DNA of 64,000 nucleotides, taken from assembly GCA_000471925.1 (NCBI GenBank), contig CP006667.1, positions 2,852,001-2,916,000 of the forward strand, given 5' to 3'. A program made the translations under genes and the position numbers. The DNA is from Ralstonia pickettii DTP0602 (GTDB taxonomy: Bacteria > Pseudomonadota > Gammaproteobacteria > Burkholderiales > Burkholderiaceae). The notes below the pieces were generated by a model. The model saw only the letters and a list, made by a program, of their open reading frames with translations, was not told the origin of the DNA and made no database searches. This document shows positions 37,230-45,691 of this stretch, piece after piece; within the stretch, counting starts at the first letter, position 1; each line of letters starts with the position of its first letter.

Positions 37230-38678
37230 TCAGTGGGCAGAGGCAGGAATGCTGGCCGGGATCGGTGCATCCACGGCACGCTTGCCGACGATGGTCTTGA
37301 CCGTGTTGTACGCCATCAGCAGCATGCCGGACAGGAAGCAGACGCCACCGAGCAGGCGGATCAGGTAGAACGGGTACTTGGCTTTGACCGCTTCCACGAA
37401 GGCGTAGGTCAGCGTGCCGTCAGGCTGGGTGGCACGCCACATCAGGCCCTCCATCACGCCGGCGATCCACATCGAGGCGATGTAGAGCACCACCCCGATG
37501 GTCGCGATCCAGAAGTGCCACTCGATCAGGCGCACGCTGTACATCTGCTTCTCGCCAAAGAGCCGCGGAATCAGGTAATACAGCGAACCGATGGAGATCA
37601 TCGCCACCCAGCCCAGCGCGCCCGAGTGCACGTGGCCGATGGTCCAGTCCGTGTAGTGCGACAGCGCGTTGACGGTCTTGATCGACATCATCGAGCCTTC
37701 GAACGTGGCCATGCCGTAGAACGACAGCGCCACCACCAGGAACTTCAGGATCGGGTCGGTGCGCAGTTTGTGCCAGGCGCCCGACAGGGTCATGATGCCG
37801 TTGATCATGCCGCCCCACGAGGGCGCCAGCAGGATCAGCGAAAACACCATGCCGAGCGACTGCGCCCAGTCCGGCAGCGCGGTGTACTGCAGGTGGTGCG
37901 GACCGGCCCACATGTAGGTGAAGTTCAGCGCCCAGAAGTGGACGATGGACAGGCGGTAGGAGTAGATCGGGCGCTCGGCCTGCTTGGGAATGAAGTAGTA
38001 CATCATCCCGAGGAAGCTGGTGGTCAGGAAAAAGCCCACCGCGTTATGGCCGTACCACCACTGGATCATGGCGTCCTGCACGCCGGCGTAGGCCGAGTAG
38101 GACTTCCACAGCGACACCGGCATCTCGATGTTGTTGACGATATGCAGCAGCGCGATGGTCAGGATGTAGGCGCCGAAGAACCAGTTGGCCACGTAGATGT
38201 GTTTGGTCTTGCGCTTGACGATGGTGCCGAAGAACACGATCGCGTAGGCGACCCAGACCGCGGTGATCAGCAGGTCGATTGGCCATTCCAGTTCGGCGTA
38301 TTCCTTGGAGCTGGTGATGCCCAGCGGCAGCGTGATGGCGGCGGCGACGATGACCAGCTGCCAGCCCCAGAACGTGAAGGCGGCCAGCGGGCCGCAGAAC
38401 AGCCGTGTCTGGCAGGTACGCTGGACCACGTAGTACGACGTGGCGAACAGCGCGCTACCACCAAAGGCAAAGATCACCGCATTGGTATGCAGCGGCCGCA
38501 GGCGGCCGAACGACAGCCAGGGCGTGTTGAAGTTGAGTTCCGGCCAGATCAGCTGTGCTGCCAGCAGCACGCCGACGGCCATGCCGACGATCCCCCAGAC
38601 TACTGTCATGACAGCGAACTGTCTTACGACGCCGTAATTGAAGGTGTCGACGCGTGAAGACGCGGCAGTGACATCCAT
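37230..38678 (-). CDS. ccoN: cbb3-type oxidase catalytic subunit I
   Basis: 482 residues with 12 membrane helices. The heme b and heme b3-CuB ligands are in [75 protein letters not shown] and [34 protein letters not shown]. This is the high-affinity terminal oxidase used when oxygen is scarce. It is first in ccoNOQPG-H; its promoter region carries a perfect FNR box (38753-38766). Confidence 0.97.
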   Translation of the reverse strand: MDVTAASSRVDTFNYGVVRQFAVMTVVWGIVGMAVGVLLAAQLIWPELNFNTPWLSFGRLRPLHTNAVIFAFGGSALFATSYYVVQRTCQTRLFCGPLAAFTFWGWQLVIVAAAITLPLGITSSKEYAELEWPIDLLITAVWVAYAIVFFGTIVKRKTKHIYVANWFFGAYILTIALLHIVNNIEMPVSLWKSYSAYAGVQDAMIQWWYGHNAVGFFLTTSFLGMMYYFIPKQAERPIYSYRLSIVHFWALNFTYMWAGPHHLQYTALPDWAQSLGMVFSLILLAPSWGGMINGIMTLSGAWHKLRTDPILKFLVVALSFYGMATFEGSMMSIKTVNALSHYTDWTIGHVHSGALGWVAMISIGSLYYLIPRLFGEKQMYSVRLIEWHFWIATIGVVLYIASMWIAGVMEGLMWRATQPDGTLTYAFVEAVKAKYPFYLIRLLGGVCFLSGMLLMAYNTVKTIVGKRAVDAPIPASIPASAH

Positions 38679-38724
38679 TCAGACCCCCAAGCTTAGAGAA
38701 GAGAAAAAACCTACTGACGGTGTG

Positions 38725-38766
38725 ACTTTAAAAAAACCGTACGGTCGGTGCGTTGATCTTTATCAA
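38725..38766 (-). promoter_or_regulatory. FNR-activated promoter of ccoN
   Basis: The box TTGATCTTTATCAA (38753-38766) matches TTGAT-N4-ATCAA exactly. On the minus strand a TAAAGT -10 (38730-38725) is centred 32 bases downstream, the class II spacing. A start at about 38718 would leave a 40-base leader before ccoN. Confidence 0.85.
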
Positions 38767-38829
38767 GTCGGTCAGGGCACCTGGTGAACCTCGCCGGCAT
38801 TGCCATGTCGGAGGCGCACGGCGGCGCAC

Positions 38830-38976
38830 TCACGGCTTGTCGTTGTCCAGCAAAATCGATTCGGCGGGCCGGTCCAGGTCGTCATACTGCCCCGCATGCA
38901 AGGCCCACCAGAGCGCGCCGGCGATCACCACGACCAGCACCAGGCTCATCGGCACCAGCAGGTAGAGCGTTTCCAT
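38830..38976 (-). CDS. ccoS: cbb3 oxidase maturation protein CcoS, 48 aa
   Basis: METLYLLVPMSLVLVVVIAGALWWALHAGQYDDLDRPAESILLDNDKP-type: one membrane helix at about 4-25, then the CcoS signature FWALxxGQYDDLDxPxxxIL (here WWALHAGQYDDLDRPAESIL). The ATG at 38976 lies two bases past the ccoI stop, so they are coupled. CcoS helps insert cofactors into CcoN. Confidence 0.95.
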   Translation of the reverse strand: METLYLLVPMSLVLVVVIAGALWWALHAGQYDDLDRPAESILLDNDKP

Positions 38977-38978
38977 CG

Positions 38979-41534
38979 TCAGCTTCCCTTGCGCCCGGCG
39001 CGCAGCAGGCGCCAGGCGTTGGCCACCACCAGCAGCGACGACAGCGACATGCCGATGCCGGCCATCCAGGCCGTGACAAAACCTGTCGCCGCCAGCGGAA
39101 TGGCAACCACGTTGTAGAAGAAGGCCCAGCCCAGGTTCTGGCGCACCACGCGACGCGTCTTGCGCGATACCGCCAGCGCGGTGGCGATCTCGGCCACGCC
39201 GCCGTGCGTCAGCACTGCGTCGGCACCGGCCTGCGCCAGCGGCGCGCCGCTGCCGATCGCTACCGACACCTGGGCCTGCGCCAGCACCGGCGCATCGTTG
39301 ATGCCGTCGCCTACCGCGAGCACCACCGCTCCGCCCTGCTGCAGCCGCGCCACATAGTCGCGCTTGCCTTCGGGCGTCACTTCGCCGGCCACGCAGTCGA
39401 TGCCGAAGTGCGATCCCCACCAATCCACCGCCGCGGCGTTGTCGCCCGAGACCAGATGGCAGCGCACGCCCAGCTCGCGCAACCGTGCGAGCAACTGCGG
39501 CGTCTGCTGCCGCTCGATATCGGCGAGCACGAAGCGCGCGAGCGGGCCGGAATCAGCGCCCAGCCACACCACGGTGGCACCGGGATGGGCCGGTTCACCG
39601 CCGTGCGCCGGGGCCTGCCTGCCATCGGGCGCCAGCGCTGCCACGAAATCGGCACGGCCGAGCCGCAGGCGACTGCCACCCACCACAGCCTCCAGCCCCT
39701 GGCCGGGCACGTTGCGCATGCCAGTTACCTGGATGGGCAGGCCAGTGTTGTCTTGCACCGCAGCCACCAGCGCGCGCGCGATCGGATGTTCGCCCCCGCG
39801 TTCCATCGCCGCGGCCAGTGCCAGGCAGCGCGCCTGGTCGAGGTCGGCCAAAGGTTGCACCCCGGCCACGGCAAAGCAGCCTTCGGTCAGCGTTCCGGTC
39901 TTGTCGAGCACCACGTCGGTCACGCGCGCCAGCGTTTCGAGCGCATGGGCGCGCGTCAGCAGCACGCCGCACCGCGACAGCGCCGCACCGGCCGCGGCCA
40001 GCGCCGCCGGCGTAGCCAGCGACAGTGCGCACGGGCAGCTGACCACCAGCACCGCAATCGTCACCAGCAATGCGCGTGAAGGATCGATCCACAGGCCCCA
40101 CACCACGCCGGTCAGCGCCGCCAGTGCGAGCAGCGTGGCCACGAACCAGCTCGCGACGCGGTCGGCCAGCGTCGCCAGGCGCGGCTTCTCCGCCAGCGCG
40201 CGGTCCAGCACGGCGACGATCTCGGCCAAACGGGTGCCGGCGCCGACGCGCGTGACGCGCACTTCCAGCGGGCTCGCGGTGTTGTAGCAGCCGGCCAGCA
40301 CGGTTTCCCCGGCGCAGCGGCGCACCGGGCGGCTCTCGCCGGTCAGCATGGATTCATCGAGCTCGCTCGCGCCCGCCACGACGGCGCCGTCGGCGGGAAC
40401 GATCTCGCCCGCCTTGACCCGGATAAGGTCGCCCACGCGCAGGCGCGCCACCGGCACGCGCTCGCCCGTGGTGCCCATGCCGGGCAGTCGTTCACAGGTG
40501 GCGGGCAGCTGGCGCGCCAGCATCTCGGCGCCGCTGCGCGACGCCTGTCGCACGCGCAGTTCCAAGTAGCGGGCCAGCAGCAGGAAGGCGACGAACATCG
40601 TCACCGAATCGAAATAGACTTCGCCGATGCCGCGCACGGTGGCCAGCGCACTGGCGACAAAGCCCGCGCCGACGCCGATGGCCACGGGCACGTCCATGCC
40701 CATATGACGCTGGCGCAGGCTGCGCCAGGCGCCGGCAAAGATCGGCGAGGCTGCATAGAACACGACCGGCAGCGTCAGCGCGAAGCTGGCCCAGCGCATC
40801 AGTTGCAGCTGGCCCGGGTCGATGGTGGCTTCGTGGGTGTAGATCGGCCACGCGTACATCATCACCTGCATCATGCCTAGCATGGCGACGGCCATGCGCA
40901 TCAGCAGGCCGCGGCGGGCGCGGCGGTCCTGCTGGTCGGTGCGCGAGACTTCGAACGGCCAGGCCATGTAGCCGATGCCGGCCAGCGCGGCCAGCAGCCC
41001 CGCCACCGTCTGGGCGCCGTCGCGCCAGCGCACCACCACGCGCCGGGTGGCGACGTTGGCGACCGCGGATTCCACCCCCGGCTGCCGGCTGAGGTGCTGT
41101 TCGATCAGCCACGCACAGGCGGCGCAGCGGATGTTCTCCGGCGCCAGCGTGATCTCGGCGCGGCCGCCGTCCAGCGGCCGCACGAACTGGTTGCGCAGCT
41201 CAGGGGTGTCGTAGGCGGCCCAGATCGGCTCGGCCTCGCGCCGGGCATCGTCGTCGATCGGGCGGGCAAATCGGGCTTCATCGCCGTAGAGATGGGAAAA
41301 ACCGGCGGCGTGCAGCGTCTGGGCCAAGGCCTGGCATCCGCCGCAACAGAACACGCGGCGGGTGCCGTCCAGTGCGGCGGCGAGCGGCTCCGGATCGGTT
41401 ACGGGGAGGCCGCAATGGAAGCACGCAAGCTGCGCGCCGCTGCCGGCCAAGGCACTACCCGCCGGATCGCGGAGCGCTGGCGAGGGGTTGGAGGCCAGCA
41501 GGCTGGCAGGGGGGCTGGTGGCTGGGGACGGCAT
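38979..41534 (-). CDS. ccoI: copper-translocating P-type ATPase CcoI (FixI)
   Basis: 851 residues from ATG 41534, chosen over ATG 41579 because the predicted FNR-dependent start site is at about 41550. Cys-rich N-terminus (CFHCGLP, FCCGGCQAL), a heavy-metal-associated domain with NIRCAACAWLIEQHL, eight helices with the CPC motif SCPCALSLATPAAL at about 498, phosphorylation site DKTGTLTEG at about 543, and GDGINDAPVLAQA. It exports copper into the periplasm for the cbb3 active site. ccoS follows directly. Confidence 0.95.
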   Translation of the reverse strand: MPSPATSPPASLLASNPSPALRDPAGSALAGSGAQLACFHCGLPVTDPEPLAAALDGTRRVFCCGGCQALAQTLHAAGFSHLYGDEARFARPIDDDARREAEPIWAAYDTPELRNQFVRPLDGGRAEITLAPENIRCAACAWLIEQHLSRQPGVESAVANVATRRVVVRWRDGAQTVAGLLAALAGIGYMAWPFEVSRTDQQDRRARRGLLMRMAVAMLGMMQVMMYAWPIYTHEATIDPGQLQLMRWASFALTLPVVFYAASPIFAGAWRSLRQRHMGMDVPVAIGVGAGFVASALATVRGIGEVYFDSVTMFVAFLLLARYLELRVRQASRSGAEMLARQLPATCERLPGMGTTGERVPVARLRVGDLIRVKAGEIVPADGAVVAGASELDESMLTGESRPVRRCAGETVLAGCYNTASPLEVRVTRVGAGTRLAEIVAVLDRALAEKPRLATLADRVASWFVATLLALAALTGVVWGLWIDPSRALLVTIAVLVVSCPCALSLATPAALAAAGAALSRCGVLLTRAHALETLARVTDVVLDKTGTLTEGCFAVAGVQPLADLDQARCLALAAAMERGGEHPIARALVAAVQDNTGLPIQVTGMRNVPGQGLEAVVGGSRLRLGRADFVAALAPDGRQAPAHGGEPAHPGATVVWLGADSGPLARFVLADIERQQTPQLLARLRELGVRCHLVSGDNAAAVDWWGSHFGIDCVAGEVTPEGKRDYVARLQQGGAVVLAVGDGINDAPVLAQAQVSVAIGSGAPLAQAGADAVLTHGGVAEIATALAVSRKTRRVVRQNLGWAFFYNVVAIPLAATGFVTAWMAGIGMSLSSLLVVANAWRLLRAGRKGS

Positions 41535-41558
41535 GGGGACCTTTTTTACCCAGTGCAG

Positions 41559-41598
41559 GGTATAGGGAGGTCCCGGCATCGACCTTGATATAGGTCAA
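41559..41598 (-). promoter_or_regulatory. FNR-dependent promoter of ccoI-ccoS
   Basis: TTGATATAGGTCAA (41585-41598) differs from TTGAT-N4-ATCAA in one base. On the minus strand TATACC (41564-41559) is centred 30 bases downstream, as in class II FNR promoters. The predicted start is at about 41550, 16 bases before the ATG. Confidence 0.75.
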
Positions 41599-41637
41599 TG
41601 CGGCCCGGCTATCGTCGCGCCGGGCCGGAAAAAACAC

Positions 41638-42735
41638 TCAGGTGAGCGAGGTGTCCATGGTGCGGCGCTCGGACTCCAGGTACTCACGCGACTGCATCTC
41701 GATGATGCGCGACACGGTCCGGTGGAACTCGTTGGCCATCTGGCCTTCGGTGTAGAGCTCGTCCGCGGGCACTTCAGCCGACATCAGCAGCTTGACCTTA
41801 TGGTCATAGAAGACGTCGATCAGCCAGGTGAAGCGGCGAGCCTCCGACGACATGCGCGGCGTCATGCGCGGCACGTCGGACAGAATCACAGTATGGAACT
41901 GGGACGCCAGCTCCAGGTAGTCGTTCTGTGAGCGTGGGCCGCCGCACAGCGTGGCGAAGTCAAACCACACAACGCCGTTGGCCTTGCGCAGCGCGCGCAG
42001 CTCGCGGTGCTCGATATGCAGCAGCGGCGATTCGTCGGCCACGCCGGCGATCGAGGTAAAGGCATCGCGCAGCGCGGAACTGGCGTTGGCGCCGAGCGGC
42101 GTGTGGTACGCCTGCACCTGCTCCAGCGCGCGCTTGCGGTAATCGATGCCCGCGTCGACATTGAGCACGTCGAGCTTCTGCTGCAGCAGCGCGATGGCCG
42201 GCAGCACGCGGTCGCGGTGCAGGCCATCCGGATACAGCAGATCCGGGCGGTAGTTGGAGGTCATCACGAACTGCACGCCGTTTTCGAACATCTGCTGCAG
42301 CAGGCGGTGCAGGATCATCGCGTCGGCGACGTCGCTGACGTGGAATTCATCGAAGCAGATCAGCCGGAAGCGGCGCGCGATACGTTTAGCCAGCTCGTCC
42401 AGCGGATCCGGGCGGCCGCGCAGCTCTTCGAGCTGGCGATGGACCTCGCGCATGAACTCGTGGAAATGCAGCCGCGTCTTGCGCACCACCGGCACGCAGG
42501 TATAGAAGCTGTCCATCAGGAAGGACTTGCCGCGCCCCACCCCACCCCACAGGTAGACGCCCTTGGGCACGTCGGGACGGACCAGCAGCTTCTTCAGCGC
42601 GTTGTTGCGGCGGCTCTTGTAGGCCACCCACTCGTCGTAGCACTGCTGCAGCCGGGCCACGGCGCGCAGTTGCGCTTCGTCGGACTGGTAGCCGCGCTCC
42701 TTCAGTTCCTTCTCGTAGTACTCGGTGACGTTCAT
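41638..42735 (-). CDS. zapE: cell division protein ZapE (AFG1-like ATPase)
   Basis: 365 residues from ATG 42735 (MNVTEYYEKELKERGYQSDE). Walker A GGVGRGKS at 64-71, Walker B RLICFDEFHVSDVADAMILHRLL, sensor VMTSNYRPDLLYPDGLHRDRVLPAI, and the late FATLCGGPRSQNDYLELASQFHTVILSDVPRM. The length and motifs match the AFG1/ZapE family. In E. coli ZapE acts on FtsZ rings during late division under low oxygen. It is separated from lpdA by a terminator. A GC-rich hairpin (41603-41626) follows its stop. Confidence 0.93.
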   Translation of the reverse strand: MNVTEYYEKELKERGYQSDEAQLRAVARLQQCYDEWVAYKSRRNNALKKLLVRPDVPKGVYLWGGVGRGKSFLMDSFYTCVPVVRKTRLHFHEFMREVHRQLEELRGRPDPLDELAKRIARRFRLICFDEFHVSDVADAMILHRLLQQMFENGVQFVMTSNYRPDLLYPDGLHRDRVLPAIALLQQKLDVLNVDAGIDYRKRALEQVQAYHTPLGANASSALRDAFTSIAGVADESPLLHIEHRELRALRKANGVVWFDFATLCGGPRSQNDYLELASQFHTVILSDVPRMTPRMSSEARRFTWLIDVFYDHKVKLLMSAEVPADELYTEGQMANEFHRTVSRIIEMQSREYLESERRTMDTSLT

Positions 42736-42769
42736 GCTAAGGGGTCCCTGCGGGACGGCCCGCAAGTGA

Positions 42770-42800
42770 AAACGGCGCGCCGCGGATGCGGCGCGCCGGT
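42770..42800 (-). terminator. terminator of the odhA-odhB-lpdA operon
   Basis: GGCGCGCCGC-atcc-GCGGCGCGCC followed on the minus strand by GTTTTC. A very stable stem, 26 bases past the lpdA stop. Confidence 0.75.
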
Positions 42801-42825
42801 ACTCAGGCAATGCGAAGCATTCGCC

Positions 42826-44250
42826 TTACATATTAAGCTGACGCTTGTCGACGGCCAGCGCGGCTTCGCGCATGACTTCCGACATCGACGGGTGCGGATG
42901 GCAGACGCGGCCGATATCCTCGCTGGCGGCCTTGAACTCCATCGCTACCACGGCTTCAGCGATCAGGTCCGAAGCGTTGGCAGCCACGATGTGCACGCCC
43001 AGGATTTCGTCGGTCTTGGCATCGGCCAGCATCTTGACGAAGCCCTCCGGATGGCCCATGCCCAGCGCACGGCCGTTGGCCATGAACGGGAACTGGCCAG
43101 CCTTGAACTCACGGCCTTCGGCCTTGAGCTGGGCTTCGGTCTTGCCAACCCATGCGATTTCCGGGAAGGTGTAGATCACCCACGGAATGCAGTTGTAATC
43201 GATGTGCGGCTTCTGGCCGGCGATGCGCTCGGCCACGGCCACGCCTTCGTCCTCGGCCTTGTGCGCCAGCATCGGGCCGCGCACCACGTCGCCGATGGCC
43301 CACAGACCCGGCACCTTGGTGGCGCAGTGGTCGTCGACCTCGATGAAACCGCGCTGGTCCACGCCCAGGCCGACAGCGTCCAGGCCCAGGTTGTCGGTGT
43401 TGGGCACGCGGCCGACCGAGACGATCAGGCGATCGACTTCCAGCGTCTGCGCGGCGCCGTCCTTGTCGGTATAGCCGACGGTGACGCCATTCTTGCCGGT
43501 CTTGACTTCGGTGACATTGACGCCGAGGCTGAACTTCAGGCCCTGCTTGGTCAACAGCTTCTGCGCCTCCTTGGCCACGCCTTCATCGCAGGCGCCCAGG
43601 AAGGCCGGCAGCGCTTCCAGCACGGTCACGTCGGCACCCAGGCGGCGCCATACCGAGCCCAGCTCCAGGCCGATCACGCCGGCGCCGATCACGCCCAGCT
43701 TCTTCGGCACGGACGGGAACTTGAGCGCGCCCTCGTTATCGCTGATGAGGTCGTTGTCAACGGGGATGCCCGGCAGGTGGCGAGCCTTCGAGCCAGTGGC
43801 GATGATCACCTGCTTGGCGGTCACGACTTCACCGGCGATCTCGACCTGGAAGCCCTCGGCGGTCTTGCCAACGAACTTGCCGTAGCCCTTGAGCAGCGTC
43901 ACCTTGTTCTTGCGGAACAGGAACTCGATGCCCTTGGTCATCCTGCCGACGACGTCATCCTTGCGCTTGAGCATCTTGGCCACGTCGACCTTGACGTCGC
44001 TCACGGTGATGCCGTGGTCGCCCAGGTGGTGCTGGACGTTCTCGACCTCTTCCGAGGAAGCCAGCAGCGCCTTGGAGGGGATGCAGCCCACGTTCAGGCA
44101 GGTGCCGCCCAGGCGCGGTTCGCTCTTGGGATCGTCGTACGCGTTGCCTTCGCAGCAGGCCACGTTCAGGCCCAGCTGGCCGGCACGGATCGCGGCGATA
44201 TAGCCGCCGGGGCCGGCGCCGATCACCAGCACGTCGAATTGTTTGCTCAT
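42826..44250 (-). CDS. lpdA: dihydrolipoyl dehydrogenase (E3) of 2-oxoglutarate dehydrogenase
   Basis: 474 residues. FAD-binding [17 protein letters not shown], redox-active Cys51 and Cys56 in [18 protein letters not shown]-binding [17 protein letters not shown], second FAD loop [22 protein letters not shown], and the C-terminal His-Glu of the active site in [15 protein letters not shown]. It lacks an N-terminal lipoyl domain, unlike the pyruvate-dehydrogenase E3 of this group, and being third after odhA and odhB assigns it to the 2-oxoglutarate complex. Confidence 0.96.
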   Translation of the reverse strand: MSKQFDVLVIGAGPGGYIAAIRAGQLGLNVACCEGNAYDDPKSEPRLGGTCLNVGCIPSKALLASSEEVENVQHHLGDHGITVSDVKVDVAKMLKRKDDVVGRMTKGIEFLFRKNKVTLLKGYGKFVGKTAEGFQVEIAGEVVTAKQVIIATGSKARHLPGIPVDNDLISDNEGALKFPSVPKKLGVIGAGVIGLELGSVWRRLGADVTVLEALPAFLGACDEGVAKEAQKLLTKQGLKFSLGVNVTEVKTGKNGVTVGYTDKDGAAQTLEVDRLIVSVGRVPNTDNLGLDAVGLGVDQRGFIEVDDHCATKVPGLWAIGDVVRGPMLAHKAEDEGVAVAERIAGQKPHIDYNCIPWVIYTFPEIAWVGKTEAQLKAEGREFKAGQFPFMANGRALGMGHPEGFVKMLADAKTDEILGVHIVAANASDLIAEAVVAMEFKAASEDIGRVCHPHPSMSEVMREAALAVDKRQLNM

Positions 44251-44350
44251 GGATTTCCTTTGTGGGCGCCGGCAGCATGTGCCGGCGCGCCGTCAACACT
44301 GGAGATGCGAGATGTGCCCCGCGCGGCAGGCGCGCGGGGGGACCCGGTTA

Positions 44351-45601
44351 TTACAGGTCCAGCAGCAGGCGGGCCGGATCTTCCAGCGCGTCCTTCATGG
44401 CGACCAGGCCGAGCACGGCTTCGCGGCCGTCGATGATGCGGTGGTCGTAGGACATTGCCAGGTAGTTCATCGGACGGATCACGATCTGGCCGTCTTCCAC
44501 CACCGGGCGGTCCTTGGTGGCGTGCACGCCCAGGATGGCCGATTGCGGCGGGTTGATGATCGGGGTCGACAGCATCGAGCCGAACACGCCACCGTTGGAG
44601 ATCGAGAAGGTACCGCCGCTCAGTTCGTCCAGCGACAGCTTGCCGTCACGGGCCTTGACGCCGAACTCGGCGATCTTCTTCTCGATGTCGGCCAGGCTCA
44701 TCTGGTCGGCATTGCGCAGGATGGGCACCACCAGGCCGCGCGGCGAGCCCACGGCGATACCGATGTCGAAGTAGCCGTGGTAAACGATGTCGTTGCCGTC
44801 GATCGAAGCGTTGATCAGCGGGAACTTCTTCAGCGCGTGCACCGCGGCCTTGACGAAGAACGACATGAAGCCCAGCTTCACACCGTGTTCCTTCTCGAAG
44901 CGGTCCTTGTACTTGTTGCGCAGGTCCATCACCGGCTTCATGTTCACTTCATTGAAGGTGGTGAGGATGGCGTTGGTGGATTGCGACTGGAGCAGGCGCT
45001 CGGCGATACGGGCGCGCAGGCGGCTCATCGGCACGCGCTCTTCCGGGCGGTCGCCCAGCGCGGCAAAGTCGACCGGGGCCGAAACCTGCTGCAGCGCCGG
45101 CTTGGCCGCGGCCGGAGCCGGGGCGGCCTTGGCGGCCGGGGCAGCTGCGGCGGCCAGCGCGTCACCCTTGGTGATGCGGCCGTCCTTGCCGGTGCCGGCG
45201 ACCTGGCCAGCCGACAGGCCGGCTTCGGCCATCAGCTTGGCAGCCGACGGCATGGCCACGCCGCCAGCGGCGGCTGGAGCGGCGGCGGCAGCGGCCGGTG
45301 CCGGGGCAGCGGCGGCAGGAGCCGGAGCGGCAGCAGCCGGAGCGGCGGCGCCAGCGGTGGCTTCGGTGTCGATCTTGGCGATGATCTCATCGGCCACGAC
45401 AGTGTCGCCGTCGTTCTTGACGATCTGCGAGAGCACACCAGCCGACGGGGCCGGCACTTCCAGCACGACCTTGTCGGTTTCGATTTCGATCAGGATTTCG
45501 TCCTGGGCGACGGCTTCGCCAGGCTTCTTCTTCCAGTTAAGCATGGTCGCTTCGGCGACCGATTCGGACAGTTGCGGAACCTTGACGTCAACAATAGCCA
45601 T
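44351..45601 (-). CDS. odhB: dihydrolipoyllysine succinyltransferase (E2)
   Basis: 416 residues. One lipoyl domain (1-75) with the lipoylated Lys44 in [20 protein letters not shown]. Two Ala/Pro-rich linkers flank the peripheral subunit-binding domain ([28 protein letters not shown]). A catalytic domain then has [19 protein letters not shown] and the active His387 and Asp391 in [14 protein letters not shown]. It transfers succinyl groups to CoA. It lies between odhA and lpdA. The linkers' Ala-rich coding makes the opposite strand open by chance. Confidence 0.96.
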   Translation of the reverse strand: MAIVDVKVPQLSESVAEATMLNWKKKPGEAVAQDEILIEIETDKVVLEVPAPSAGVLSQIVKNDGDTVVADEIIAKIDTEATAGAAAPAAAAPAPAAAAPAPAAAAAAPAAAGGVAMPSAAKLMAEAGLSAGQVAGTGKDGRITKGDALAAAAAPAAKAAPAPAAAKPALQQVSAPVDFAALGDRPEERVPMSRLRARIAERLLQSQSTNAILTTFNEVNMKPVMDLRNKYKDRFEKEHGVKLGFMSFFVKAAVHALKKFPLINASIDGNDIVYHGYFDIGIAVGSPRGLVVPILRNADQMSLADIEKKIAEFGVKARDGKLSLDELSGGTFSISNGGVFGSMLSTPIINPPQSAILGVHATKDRPVVEDGQIVIRPMNYLAMSYDHRIIDGREAVLGLVAMKDALEDPARLLLDL

Positions 45602-45691
45602 GGTTGTGAATTCCTCGTGTTATGCGTGTTGTCTTTATGCTGGCAATGCCACGGTGAGCACCTGCGCGCGTCGCCGTGGCTGCCGCTTGAT

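Noticed and set aside
41603..41626. GC-rich hairpin after zapE
   Set aside because: The stem GGCCCGGC/GCCGGGCC is strong, but on the zapE strand the T-run precedes it, so it is not a canonical terminator.
42007..44436. Plus-strand open frame opposite zapE and lpdA
   Set aside because: Antisense shadow of real genes, no ribosome-binding site or recognisable domain.
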